This document shows positions 1-11,191 of a stretch of 64,000 nt of DNA, one piece after another (the stretch's first letter is position 1; each line of letters starts with the position of its first letter). This DNA is from Carex sylvatica (lineage: Eukaryota > Streptophyta > Magnoliopsida > Poales > Cyperaceae): NCBI GenBank assembly GCA_964058845.1, contig CAXKVR010000458.1, forward strand, positions 1-64,000, in the 5' to 3' direction. The notes under the pieces are model-generated. The model saw nothing but the letters and a program-made list of their open reading frames with translations, made no database searches and had not been told where the DNA came from. Made by a program: the position numbers and the translations under genes.

Positions 1-700
1 TTACCACAACTCATATAAATAGAGAGAGAGAGAGAGAGCACCTAAGCGAGAAGAGCTTAGAGAAAGAGCATCTGTCGCCTCCTCTGATTTTTGTTCTGGC
101 ACGGTCTCTCACTTGAATTTCTTCCGATCAGAGAAAAAGGGGAAGACGCAGCGGGAAGGGGGAGAAAGGTTGGCTCCAATTCTCTTCACACGCAATCGCT
201 CCACGCGAGGAAGGGGTCTCTTTCTCTCTCCCCTCTCGTAATCTCTCTTTCTCCTCCCCTCTCGTAATCTCTCTTTCTGCTTACGAGCGGACCACGGGGT
301 CACTGACACCAGGAAAAGAGAGAGCGACAGGGACACGAACTCACGAAGGAGAAGGGGAGAGTATGTTCGCCTGTACGGGGGAAAAAGGAGAAGGGGAGAG
401 TGATTGTAAGAGGCAGAGAGGAGGATCGCGAGAGGCAGAGAGATGGATTGCGAGAGAAGAGATGAGGCAGGGATCCCCTTTCTCGCGTGAAAGAGAAGAG
501 AGGAGGTAGGGATCGCCTGGCTAGGGTTCGTATTTTCTTCGTTTGGATTAAGGGTATTTCAGGCATTAAATTGATTAATACCGTATGAATGGCATTTTCA
601 CCAATTAACAGAGTTTACGATGGCATTTTTGCAATTTACAAGTTTGGAGTGGCATTTTTCAAAATTAAAGGTTTTGTAGTGGCATGGACACAATTTTCCC
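1..700. mobile_element. Right part of a Mutator-type MITE, running off the left edge
   Basis: The stretch 555-700 repeats the phrase 'gtggcattttt' at intervals and ends in 'cacaattttccc'. It matches, in the same orientation, the right arm of the 9-bp-duplication element at 62684-63125. The matching left arm is not in the window, so the element should start upstream. Its interior (about 20-540) is GA/CT-rich, includes an (AG)n run at 21-38, and looks like a plant 5' UTR or promoter-proximal fragment, possibly captured. No convincing protein is encoded; the open frames here are low-complexity Ser/Arg-rich. Confidence 0.5.
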
Positions 701-1589
701 ATAATTAAATTGTCATTTGAAGTTTCATGAATATCGGCTAAATTAATAAATTATTATAATATAGTGAAACTTTTAATTAAGAAAGCATCTTAATGAAGTA
801 CGGTCAAAGTGAATAGGAGAATGTAATGGTTAAGGGCTTGAATTTTTTTTATAAATCATACTTAGAAAAAAGATTTTTATGAAATCAATATGATTATTAT
901 TTTTTTATTTTTTTACAAAAGTCATAAGAACTGAACTGTCATTTTGGTTGTTGTTTTTTTTGACCGAAATGTTATTTCGATCCCAATTATTTTTACAGAT
1001 TTTGAGAAAAAAATACATTGTAAAATTGTAAAAAATACTTGAAACCGAATTGCTATTTTGCTCCAATAAAAAAAAAATTCGGATGAAATTTCAATTCTTA
1101 TAATATTTGTTAAAAATAAAAATAAAAAATCACGTTGATTGGGAGTTCAAAGTTCAAACGTAGTGAATGTATTGAATACATTGGCTTCTTTTCAGTGGAA
1201 GAACTCTCTGATAAATATAATGATGATTAATTGGGAGTTGTTCCAATAAAGCGTTTGTGGTTCCAATGACAGGGAGATGAAGTGCAACGCAATTAGATTT
1301 GATGTCAGTTTCACCATTTGTCTTTCGTCACCTGACACCTGTCACCATTATTCAACCATCTTCTTGAACTTCAACAGACAACATTTTTCTTCAACAGATA
1401 TTGAACCTCAAGAAGTATACATCATAGACTCATACGTTTGAATCGAGCAAATATTAGTACAAGAATAGTGATTTTTAAATTAGTGGTTGAAAATAGTGCT
1501 AATTTGAATGGTTTGAAAATAGCATTAACTTTGAACTATTCGGATTAGTCAAAATATTGTTTGAATTGTATGTTTAGAATAGCAATAGA

Positions 1590-2310
1590 GAGAATAAATA
1601 AAATAGTGATTAACATAATCTAATATTTAAACTAATATTATATTACATTTAATATCTAAACTAATTTTTTATTTCATTTAATATTTAGGCTAATATTATA
1701 TTACAATTAAACTAATATTTTTAATAGTAATCGAATAATTTATTTAATACTAATCTATTTAAATCTGATATTATATTTATTTAATGCTAATTTAATATTT
1801 TATTTAATACTAATATAATATTTAAACTAATATTATATTACATTTAATATTTAAATTAATATTATAATATATTAATTTAAAAATTAATATGATATTTTAT
1901 ATTTTATTTATATTAATATTTAAAGTAATATTATATTTTATATTATATTTTATATTTTATTTAATACTAATCTAATATTTAAACTAATATGATATTGCAT
2001 TAAATATTTAAATTAATAATATATTATATTTAATATAATATTAATCTAATTTTATATTATAGTTATTTAATACTAATTTAATATTTAAATTAAAATTATA
2101 TTATATTTATTATTTAAATTAATTATATTACATTTAACATTTAAACTAATATTATATTACATTTAATCTAACATTTTATTTAATATTAATCTAATATCAT
2201 ATTACATTTAACATTTAAATTAATAATAATATTACATTTAATCTAACATTTTATTTAATATTAATCTAATTTAATATTATATTTATTTAATACTAATCTA
2301 TATTTTAAAA
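1590..2310. repeat. Degenerate AT-rich tandem repeat
   Basis: The phrase 'taatctaatatttaaacta' and close variants recur many times with 'atattatattacatttaat', at irregular spacing of roughly 50-60 bp. There are frequent stops in all frames. The upstream 701-1590 stretch is ordinary AT-rich DNA in which I see no gene. Confidence 0.7.
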
Positions 2311-2311
2311 T

Positions 2312-2723
2312 GAGTAGAACTAGGGTATTCTTAAGCTCACCAAAGTGTTTGTTGAGCTTAACTCCAAAACTCATTAAATTGGTTTCAAATTACGAATTCA
2401 AACCATTAGAACCCGCTTATCTTACGAGTGATACGTCTACATGTGAAAATTTTAAACATTTGAACTAATTTAGTGTAAAGTCAATCGGTCAAAATTAAAA
2501 GGTTAATAAATTAATTTTAGTGCATTCATTTTTTGAACGTTTTTGACCGCTTGACTTTATACTAAATTAATTCGAACGTTTAAAATTTTCACATGTAGAT
2601 GCATCACTCGTAAGGTATGCGGATTTCAACGGTTCAGATTCGTCATTTGAAACCGATTTGATGAATTTTGAAGTTAAGCTCACCAAACACTTTGGTGAGC
2701 TTAAGAACACCCAACTTCTATTC
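2312..2723. mobile_element. Foldback MITE with arms of about 180 bp
   Basis: Positions 2312-2495 and 2540-2723 are inverted copies of each other, for example 'cttaagctcacc' on the left and 'ggtgagcttaag' on the right. The outer end reads 'gagtagaactaggg'. I cannot find a matching target-site duplication, so the superfamily is open. A single diverged arm of the same family lies at 62001-62150. From 2724 to 3446 I see only AT-rich intergenic DNA. Confidence 0.65.
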
Positions 2724-3454
2724 TTGATTGATCCAAACACAACCATAGTCATTGACAACGTAAATAAGATTATTTATAGGACAGGTGTAGTTAATTCAAA
2801 TTCATGTTAATCAATTGAACAGTTGTGATAATCCATAATTTTAAAATGAGAAATTAGTGATGGATAATAATTAATTAGACATAATTAATGAAAAATAGGT
2901 TTACGAATGAGTAAATTTTTTAAAATTTATCTAATATAATTAAATTCAACGTCCTAGCGTCAATAATTAGACAAGAATTATAAAAATTCAAATCTAGCAG
3001 ATTAAAAACTTAATTTGTAGAACAACTAATATCAAACTCATTGAGAATTATAAGTTTAAATATTAATTAATTAAAGAAAAATAATTAACCATGAATAAAT
3101 AGTCAAGAAACATGATGATTAAAATTAATTAGAAATTCAACTATATTAAAATCAAACAATAATAAATAATCAATAACAAATAAATAAAATTGGATCCAAA
3201 GAAAGGAGTAATGCGACAACCTGCCGCATGAATGACAACGCATGCATCACCTCTCTCTTTTCTTCTATTTTCTTTTACAAGTGGACCCCACCTCATTAAG
3301 TACCTTCTCTCTTTCCTTTCTCTCCTTCTCGGAGAAAACATTGACTTCCAAACCTCAAATCAAATTTAATGGTGTCTGTTCAGGAGATAGAGTACCACGC
3401 ATGCAATTAGATTTGATGTCAGGAAAATTTATCTCTGCCTCTGGTCAACATATA

Positions 3455-4068
3455 TAGGGGTTTGCTAACCGGGCGGGTAGGGGCCGGTAGGGTATACCCG
3501 GGGTCGGGTACGGGTATGGGTCGAGTACGGGTATCCCGGGTATACGGGTATGGGTCGAGTACGGGTATCCCGGGTATACGGGTATCTCGGAACGGGTATC
3601 ACGGGTATTTTTTTCAAAATTCGTACTCAATCCGACTTATATCCGTGTCCGTGCCCGTGGTACCCGGCACGGGTAGGGCGGTCCGGGTAGGGTACCCGTT
3701 TTTTTTTTTTTTTTTTTTTCTGTTTTTCTGTTTTTCTGTTTTTTTTTTTCTGTTTTTTTTCAGCGGCAAATTCGAAATTTCCAAAAAAATTGAATTTTTT
3801 CTGAATTTTTTTGAATTTTTTTGAATTTTTTTTGAATTTTTTTGAATTTTTTCGAATTTTTCAGAATTTTTTTGAAATTTTTTGAATTTTTTAACGGGTA
3901 CGGGTTGGGTACATGTCGGGTACGGATCGGGTCGGGCGTTATTCGGGCCAGATTTGCTCGGGTTTTGATCCAAATAATCGTACCCTACCCGTTTTATACC
4001 CATACCCGAGCTCGTGCACGGGCGAGTCGGGTACGGGTCCGCCCGACCCGGGTATAAGCAAAACACTA
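3455..4068. mobile_element. Non-autonomous hAT element (614 bp)
   Basis: The element is flanked by perfect 8-bp direct repeats AACATATA (3447-3454 and 4069-4076), the size typical of hAT insertions. Its ends are inverted: TAGGGGTTTGCTAACCGGG on the left, and TAGTGTTTTGCTTATACCC read inward on the right. Subterminal regions are packed with 'cgggta' motifs on both sides, likely transposase binding sites by analogy with hAT elements. The middle is a T-rich run with repeated 'gaatttttt'. No transposase is present. It shares ends with the elements at 14121-22250 and 41388-42460. Confidence 0.88.
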
Positions 4069-4076
4069 AACATATA

Positions 4077-5254
4077 TATCAAAACATGGCCTTATGACTG
4101 TTGATTATTTAGTTCACCATATTAATTAATAGATAATCACTGCCAACTTATGACTGTCCCACGTTATTATAACAATACTAATAACAACAATAATAATAAT
4201 ATAATAATAATAAAAGAACAAAAAGAACAAAGCGATACTATGCATGAATAGCACCCAGGGGTGGACCAGATCTATATTTTCTGCATTAACGCAACTATTG
4301 AGTTTATTTTTTCGACCGTGTGATCAGAATTCGGATCAATCCGGTCCATGCCTATAGCGCACGGGGCCATTAAATATTAGTGTGGATTTGAATCAGATGG
4401 TCTAGATCTTAACTCAAATTTTGAGTTAACTCAGAGGATACGAATTCAGGGTGAACCCATGTGGAGTCAGGGGGTAGCCGTCTTCCCTGGATTTTGAGTT
4501 TTAGTAGTGATTTATCGGTTCTGATCGACTTTGTTCTCTTTTGGAAAAAAAAGTTGTCACATCTGAATGTTTAATTTGTAATTCGTGTTAAATTTAAGGT
4601 TAAGATCAAAAAAAAAATTTGAATTATGATTAGTAATTAGAATTATTATTTAGAGAATCAAAAATTACAAGTCAGAGTATTGCAAAATATAAATCAAATA
4701 ATTATTTTTTTATCAAATATCTAATTAATTAGTTAATAAATTTAAATTCAGTTAGTTATATAAACTCAATTTGATATTAGAATCCTGGGTCCGCCTCAAA
4801 TAGCACCAATGGACTCCTGAATCCTGATATCCATATATCATTCTGTTAATCTAATTCGAACAACAAAAAGACAATTAAAAAAAAATTATAGCATAAAATA
4901 AGTTTTACATATGTTAGCCTCATTTGACTCAAATTCTACGCTTTTCTGTTTCCGAGATGCTGAAGAATATATCATATATAGTAGTTGAATAACCATATCT
5001 CGAAAATGTTACCTCCATAATTATAGAAGGAAAAACCGAAATCAAAATCAAAATTGAGTGAATTGGTAGAAATTGGGTGAACGAAAAATCAGATTTTTTT
5101 TTTGTCACAAGATTGTTTGGTACTTAAAAAAAATAAGAAAAAATAATTTAATTTATATTTAAACTAATAATTACACTCAAATAATTTACTAATACAATAT
5201 AATACAAGTATTCAACTAAAAACTATACCGAGATGGCTGGATCATTTCGTCATC
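4077..5254. other. Intergenic stretch, no gene seen
   Basis: AT-rich DNA with an (AAT)n microsatellite at about 4165-4212. All frames are interrupted often and I recognise no protein or RNA motif. Confidence 0.6.
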
Positions 5255-5262
5255 GTTTGTAT

Positions 5263-5456
5263 CAGTGTTGAAAAAATGTCCGTTTAGGCCAATTAATCGG
5301 CCGATTAGTCGTTGACGGTGATCAAACCGTCATGGATTTTTTCGATTAATCGACTGATTATTCTCTATTATGAACGATTATTCCTGATTATTCTCAATTA
5401 ATCACTGAGCGATACCCTATCCGTCCAACAACCGCATACTGTTATTTACAACACTG
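5263..5456. mobile_element. hAT-type MITE (194 bp)
   Basis: Perfect 8-bp direct repeats GTTTGTAT flank the element (5255-5262 and 5457-5464). Termini are inverted: CAGTGTTG at the left and CAACACTG at the right. The interior carries several 'cgattaat' and 'gattattc' repeats. It is too short to encode protein. Confidence 0.85.
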
Positions 5457-5795
5457 GTTTGTATTAATAAAAGGGTTATTACAATGGGACACTGTCATAA
5501 CTCATAATTTTGAAATGGATTAATTAATGATAAACAATAATAATATAATAATAATTAACTAAAACATGATTATGGATGAATAAATTTGTCAAAACCTAAT
5601 AAAAAAATTTAAATCAAATGTATAACGGTCTATAATTAAACAAAAACAAAAAATTTAAATTAAATTATTGGCAAATTAATAGATCACATAAAGTTAAACA
5701 AATAGTTAGGACATTTAAACTTAACAAAATGAGCATCAACAATCATAATAAAATAAAAACTTCATTAACGTTTAAAATTAGAAATGAAATTTGCT

Positions 5796-7391
5796 CCGAC
5801 ATTTTTATTTTTACCAAAAAAAAAAATTATTTTATTAAAAATAACCAAGATTTAAAAATAATTTTAAAAATACCCAACCCGTGGAAATTTTCCACGGACC
5901 AGAATTTTAATTCCAACCCGTGGAATTTTTCCACGGGCCAGATTTTTTTTTTTTTTTTTTTTTTACAAAAACAGAAATTTATATTTACTTTTTATTTTTT
6001 TATGAAAATATTAGAAGTAATACAATACAATTTGATTTATTAGAAAGATTGTAACAAATAATCCGATCAATATTTTTCAGGCCGGATTTTTCGCGGCTGT
6101 AAGAAAAATTAATATATTTCATTATGTGTTCTTGTAAAAAAATAAAAATGCATGAATTCTAAGTTATTGATCCCGGTTCAAAAGTCACTTCTAGGTAATA
6201 TAGAAATTATTGTGATCCTTCTAGAACATTTAATTTATAAAAAGTTGTATCTATTTTGAGAATTTTTTTTGAATAATAATCATTAAATAACTTTAAGTTT
6301 TTTTTAAAAAAAAAATAGATACAACTTTTTATAAATTAAATGTACTAGAAGGATCACAATAATTTCTATATTACCTAGAAGTGACTTTTGAACCGAGATC
6401 AATAACTCAGAATTCATGCATTTTTATTTTTTTACAAGAACACATAATGAAATATATTAATTTTTCTTACAGCCGCGAAAAATCCGGCCTGAAAAATATT
6501 GATCGGATTATTTGTTACAATCTTTCTAATAAATCAAATTGTATTGTATTCCATCTATTTTCAAAAAAGAAATCCAACATTTCTAATATTTTCATAAAAA
6601 AATAAAAAGTAAATATAAATTTCTGTTTTTGTAAAAAAAAAAAAAAAAAAACTTAAAGTTATTTAATGATTATTATTCAAAAAAAATTCTCAAAATAGAT
6701 ACAACTTTTTATAAATTAAATGTACTAGAAGGATCACAATAATTTCTATATTACCTAGAAGTGACTTTTGAACCGGGATCAATAACTCAGAATTCATGCA
6801 TTTTTATTTTTTTACAAGAACACATAATGAAATATATTAATTTTTCTTACAGCCGCGAAAAATCCGGCCTGAAAAATATTGATCGGATTATTTGTTACAA
6901 TCTTTCTAATAAATCAAATTGTATTGTATTCCATCTATTTTCAAAAAAAAAATCCAACATTTCTAATATTTTCATAAAAAAATAAAAAGTAAATATAAAT
7001 TTCTATTTTTGTAAAAAAAAAAAAAAAAAAAAACTTAAAGTTATTTAATGATTATTATTCAAAAAAAATTCTCAAAATAGATACAACTTTTTATAAATTA
7101 AATGTACTAGAAGGATCACAATAATTTCTATATTACCTAGAAGTGACTTTTGAACCGGGATCAATAACTCAGAATTCATGCATTTTTATTTTTTTACAAG
7201 AACACATAATGAAATATATTAATTTTTCTTACAGCCGCGAAAAATCCAGCCTGAAAAATATTGATCGGATTATTTGTTACAATCTTTCTAATAAATCAAA
7301 TTGTATTGTATTACATCTATTTTCAAAAAAATATATCCAACATTTCTAATATTTTCATAAAAATAATAAAAAGTAAATATAAATTTCTGTT

Positions 7392-7427
<36 letters not shown>

Positions 7428-7569
7428 CCCGTGGAAAAATTCCACGGGTTGGAATTAAAATTCTGGCCCGTGAAAAATTTTCACTGGTTGGGTATTTTTA
7501 TAATTATTTTTAAATCTTGATTATTTTTAATAAAATAATTTTTTTTTTGGGTAAAAATAAAAATGTCGG
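5796..7569. mobile_element. Mutator-like element with 9-bp duplication (1774 bp)
   Basis: Perfect 9-bp direct repeats AAATTTGCT lie at 5787-5795 and 7570-7578, a hallmark of Mutator-like elements. The termini are inverted over about 150 bp; both start CCGACATTTTTATTTTTACC read inward. The subterminal parts contain 'cccgtggaa' and 'ttccacggg' short palindromes. No transposase is encoded. The interior is one inverted and three direct copies of a unit of about 380 bp (annotated separately). Confidence 0.87.
5968..7420. repeat. One inverted plus three tandem copies of a 380-bp unit
   Basis: A unit containing 'ctagaaggatcacaataa' and 'cagccgcgaaaaatcc' occurs in reverse at about 5968-6300 and directly at about 6305-6650, 6651-7033 and 7034-7420. 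The direct copies are nearly identical, which explains three almost identical open frames of 68-74 codons; these are repeats, not genes. Each unit ends in an A-run of varying length. Confidence 0.85.
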
Positions 7570-7986
7570 AAATTTGCTGACCAGTCAGCAAATTAAATAA
7601 ACGAATTTGAAGATTTAGAAATTGACTCCATTTCCTTCGTCTATTATTTTTTCTATTTCCGTTTAATTTATCTCCTTTTCTTTCCTTCCTGACGAAGGAA
7701 ACCATCTCCCTCTCTCTTATTTTGCTTCTCTCTCCCACGCCGCACATCCTCATTAAGAACCCTCTAATCTCTACGTGAGTACGGATGCGTCAGATCTCTG
7801 CCCGAGGTACCCCTACGACGTCACAGTCACTTCAAGCTCTCTCTTACTAGGTTTTCCTACTACGGTTTTAACCAATTATAGAGAGGAGGTCATTTGAAAT
7901 TTGAAATTTGAAATTTGTAAGAGAGAAAGAGATCGGTTGTCAACCTTCCTCTTCCAATCAAGAAGAAGAGAAAAGTGAAGCACGAT

Positions 7987-8472
7987 ATGGAGGTTGCTAA
8001 TGATCGTTAGTATCCTTTAACTCTTCTTTTCCTATTTGTACTTGGTGGTGTTTATATGTTTCATTGATTAGATTTTTGTTTTTGCTACATGCAGCGTTGG
8101 AGCTAGTTAACTTGGACAGTGATGATCAATGTGAAAACCAGACTGATGTATACAGCTTTTTGCTGCATTCAGCGTTGGAGCTGGAAAACTTGGACAGTGA
8201 TGATGAATATGAAAACCAGTCCGATGATGAAACCGTAAGCTTTACCAAACTCTGTACTTTGCATTGAAGATTGTGTTAATTTTATGTTAAAAATTGAAAA
8301 TGTGAATGGTAGGAAGACGAAGACGAAGATGATGACAATGAAAGAACAATAGAGGAAGATGAAGTTAAAACTACAGAGGCAGAGATGAAAGAAGAGGTGG
8401 TTGCTTTAAAGGCAGAAGCTGATTTATCTCTTGAGGAAATACTCAAGGCCTACCCCAAAATGACTATTAGAA
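7987..8472 (+). pseudogene. Truncated PIE1/SWR1-ATPase-like N-terminal fragment
   Basis: Three exons can be joined in frame: 7987-8005, 8095-8234 and 8313-8472, each with GT donors and AG acceptors. The joined protein of about 106 residues begins MEVAND and is very acidic, with runs such as NLDSDDEYENQSDDE, then ERTIEEDE and DLSLEEILKAY. The order TIEEDE, a Glu-rich spacer and a LEE(I/L)LK-Y motif resembles the acidic region ahead of the ATPase domain in plant PIE1, the catalytic subunit of the SWR1 complex that deposits H2A.Z. No ATPase domain follows; within 300 bp the sequence becomes the upstream region of the MATH ORF. It may be a dead fragment or a small expressed gene. A CT-rich 5' leader (7640-7980) is present. 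The similarity is from memory of the family, not an alignment. Confidence 0.45.
8082..8234 (+). repeat. 78-bp tandem duplication including a splice acceptor
   Basis: The segments beginning at 8095 and 8173 both read 'cgttggagct' and continue in parallel through 'cttggacagtgatgat'. Each is preceded by a T-rich stretch ending in CAG. The period of 78 bp is a multiple of three, so using either acceptor keeps the frame. Confidence 0.8.
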
Positions 8473-8781
8473 GTGAGTTTCATCTTGATTTTTTTTTTTA
8501 ACCTTTTCTATTGTCAATTTTTAATTATTCTTCTTTGGTGAGTTCAAGGAGCAGCCATATTGGAGAGATAATGGTTCAATTAGATATACGCAGACTTCAG
8601 GAAATCTTCTCTTGTTTTTTCACATATTACACACCCAACTCTTAAACTGCAATTAATATCCAAGTTGTGTAGCTTTCTGTATTGCTTTAATCAAATCTGT
8701 TCATAGATAAGTTTTTGTACTACTCCATCAATCTCATCCAAACCTTCCCCAGTTTATCTATTAATAATCAATTTAATTGCC

Positions 8782-9300
8782 ATGTTGCTTCTAATTGTCT
8801 TATTCTTTACTTATCTAACAACCACCCCTCTTGTAGTAATGTCCACCGGGTTCCTCGCCGGATCAAACACCCTCGAAATCACAGACTACTCTATCATGAA
8901 GAAAGTAATTAAGACCGGGAACTACATTCAATCTGATATATTTACTGTCGGCGGCTATCAATGGGCGATTGAGTTCTATCCGCAAGGAGGGGATTATAGT
9001 TCCTTTGATTTTATATCAATAGGGGTCAGGCTGATGAATCCAATGAATGTTGTCAAGGCAATGTTGACCCACCGTTTCCATGACTGGAACACATCCACAT
9101 GGTCAACCGACACCCTTGTGAACTCCAATGCGTATACCTTTTCATCAACGCATACCAGATGGGTTTATTACTGCTTCATCAAACGGTCCGACTTTGAGAC
9201 CTCGAGCTATCTGAAAAGTGACACGCTTGTGATCAAGACTAATCTCTGGGTTGCAAAAGACATTGATCTGATAACAAGCAATCAATGGGAATCTCGCTAA
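8782..9300 (+). CDS. MATH-domain protein, no BTB domain
   Basis: A 172-codon single-exon ORF. Residues about 25-160 resemble the MATH (TRAF-like) domain of plant BPM and related proteins: FTVGGYQWAIEFYPQGGD is the typical GGY-W-I-FYP-G strand pair, and SDFETSSYLKSDTLVIKTNL matches the (L/F)E-S-YLKDD-L family end. MATH domains bind substrates, for example in CUL3-BTB ubiquitin ligases, but no BTB domain follows, so the partner is unknown. Residues 1-20 are hydrophobic (MLLLIVLFFTYLTTTPLVV) and could be a signal peptide; the Met at codon 20 is an alternative start that would remove it. A pseudogene copy lies on the opposite strand at 29959-30415. Expression is unproven. Confidence 0.65.
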   Translation: MLLLIVLFFTYLTTTPLVVMSTGFLAGSNTLEITDYSIMKKVIKTGNYIQSDIFTVGGYQWAIEFYPQGGDYSSFDFISIGVRLMNPMNVVKAMLTHRFHDWNTSTWSTDTLVNSNAYTFSSTHTRWVYYCFIKRSDFETSSYLKSDTLVIKTNLWVAKDIDLITSNQWESR

Positions 9301-10700
9301 TGCCGATCGAAGTTTCTTTTGAGAACAGCAAATCAGCTGATATTTTATTTTTGTTGCTTTTTATTATCAAATCTGTTTAAGTACCAGTTTGTGTGATCTT
9401 CATCTTTTCTAGTTTCAGTTAAAACGTCACCAATTCAACTGTTCATTTTCAGTGACTTAATAGTGGGAATGACTGTGCTTGCAAGTTAGTGTGTTGTAAT
9501 TTTTCATTAGTTTGTTTCAGATTGCACTGGAAATGCTTGCTTCTTCTTTTTTTCCTATTTTACTCAAGGATGTTTGGTTTGGATTATCTAGCATCTTCTG
9601 TGATTCTTATGCATATTTCTGTGCGTAATTTACATTATTGGACCTGAGAAATTATGTTTGTTTGGAAAAATTGGAACAACATTATATACTTGGGGGTAAA
9701 ATCTATTTTCTGTAAAGTTTCATTGATTTTTTACGACCGCCTCTTTGCTACAAGGTTGTGGCTTTGGGGTTGTTTAATGATATATACACATAGTAACAAA
9801 TTAGGAATTTGAAAATTATTTGAAAAATCTCCAAAATCTCATTAGCTTTCAAAATTCATGTAATTAAAAGAGACATTTAAAAGGAAATAATATTAAGTAA
9901 ATTACATATTCTTTAAAATAAATTATGTGCTCTTTAAAATATAATTAGGGAGGCATTAGAAAATGATGAGAGTAAACATGAGGTACGAGGAAGGGGGAGG
10001 GGGAAATGAAGGTTCCACAAGGATATTTTGTTTGAAAATTTTAAAAGGTAGGACAATTTGTAAAATTGTCGGCCCAAAACCTATTGGATTGATTTTAAAC
10101 GAATAATTCAAACTATTCAATTTGATATTCTTCGTAAGAGCTTCGTTTAAAGAAAAAAAAAATTAAAATTTTTGGTGTCAAGTCAGGTGGTTGAAGAACG
10201 ATAAAAAATGGCAAGTTTCCACTTAATTTTAATGCATTTAGATTTATCATATTGACCGTTTAAATTGATATCAAATGAATTCAAAAATCTATAATTATGT
10301 ATGTAAACGCATAACTCGTGAACTAGCTAGATCGTCTAGGATAGTTTGGATTTTTCATTTAAGACTTTTGCTGAAATTATAATGTTAGGACCTTCATTCT
10401 ATTTTTCAATGTGCATTATCTATTGAAAAGTAATTTGTTGAACAAGATCAAAATAACATGGTTTATTCTATCTTTAATTAAGTACCTTCTTTTTTCTTAA
10501 GGTAAAGAAAGATTCATATTTTTCTCGGTTAATGTTCTGTATATTATATTCCGGTTAGTATTATGCATCGTTTTTAAGACACCGTTTGTGGATATGATTT
10601 TGGTCAGATTGAAAAAACCCAAGTTCATATTATCACTACAAGTTCGGTATCTGACGTAATATTAACCGAATTGAGCTATAAATATAGTAAATTAACAAAG
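9301..10700. other. Downstream and intergenic DNA, no gene seen
   Basis: The first 300-400 bp are T-rich and probably hold the 3' UTR of the MATH gene. The rest is AT-rich with no conserved frame or repeat that I recognise. Confidence 0.5.
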
Positions 10701-10711
10701 TTTTAAATTTG

Positions 10712-10860
10712 GAGAAAGAGAAAGTAGCACAGTTAGTTAGAAGAAAAACAGATTTTAAAACTGTTAATTACCCAAAGATCGAGAGTTCAATTTTCCTTAT
10801 AATTTCGCATCCTCTAAGAAGGATTTAGAAAAAAATAATAGTTTCAAATTTAAGGTTTTG
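10712..10860 (+). mobile_element. Possible tRNA-derived SINE
   Basis: The string 'gtagcacagttagttag' resembles a tRNA A box, and 'gatcgagagttcaattttcc' about 45 bp later resembles a degenerate B box. This spacing is typical of tRNA-derived SINE heads. An A-rich stretch follows. I could not define target duplications. Confidence 0.3.
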
Positions 10861-11191
10861 GGTATTTGCTTTTACAGTCTCACAATTGACAACTCAGGTT
10901 TCTTGTTCGATGTTCCCAAATTAATCAAAGCTGCGCTATTTCTCTTAGATGTCGTGGTCATAAAATTATGTACAAAACAACAATTGCTGTGCCCTGAGAA
11001 GAATTAAGAAAAACAATAACGCACTTGTTACAAAACCCACGGATATATATATCATTTACGTCGAAGCTTCATTAGTGGTTCACACTGCCAGAAAAAATAA
11101 AATATCACCACATTTTGATTACATATGCAGTACTATCACCTGATCAAATATATATGCACAATTTCTCGATCGATGTGGCACTAGAATTAAA

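Noticed and set aside
3462..4104. Several open frames of 63-150 codons on both strands
   Set aside because: They translate the 'cgggta' and 'gaatttttt' repeats of a hAT element, giving low-complexity Gly/Arg/Val or Lys/Phe peptides.
6381..7349. Three nearly identical 68-74-codon ORFs in a row, at first sight a tandem gene family
   Set aside because: The DNA around them is equally conserved, including the A-tracts, so they are tandem repeat units of a Mutator-like element; no domain is present.
10775..10800. 'gagttcaattttcc' as a tRNA gene
   Set aside because: No cloverleaf with acceptor stem or anticodon arm can be drawn; a SINE head fits better.
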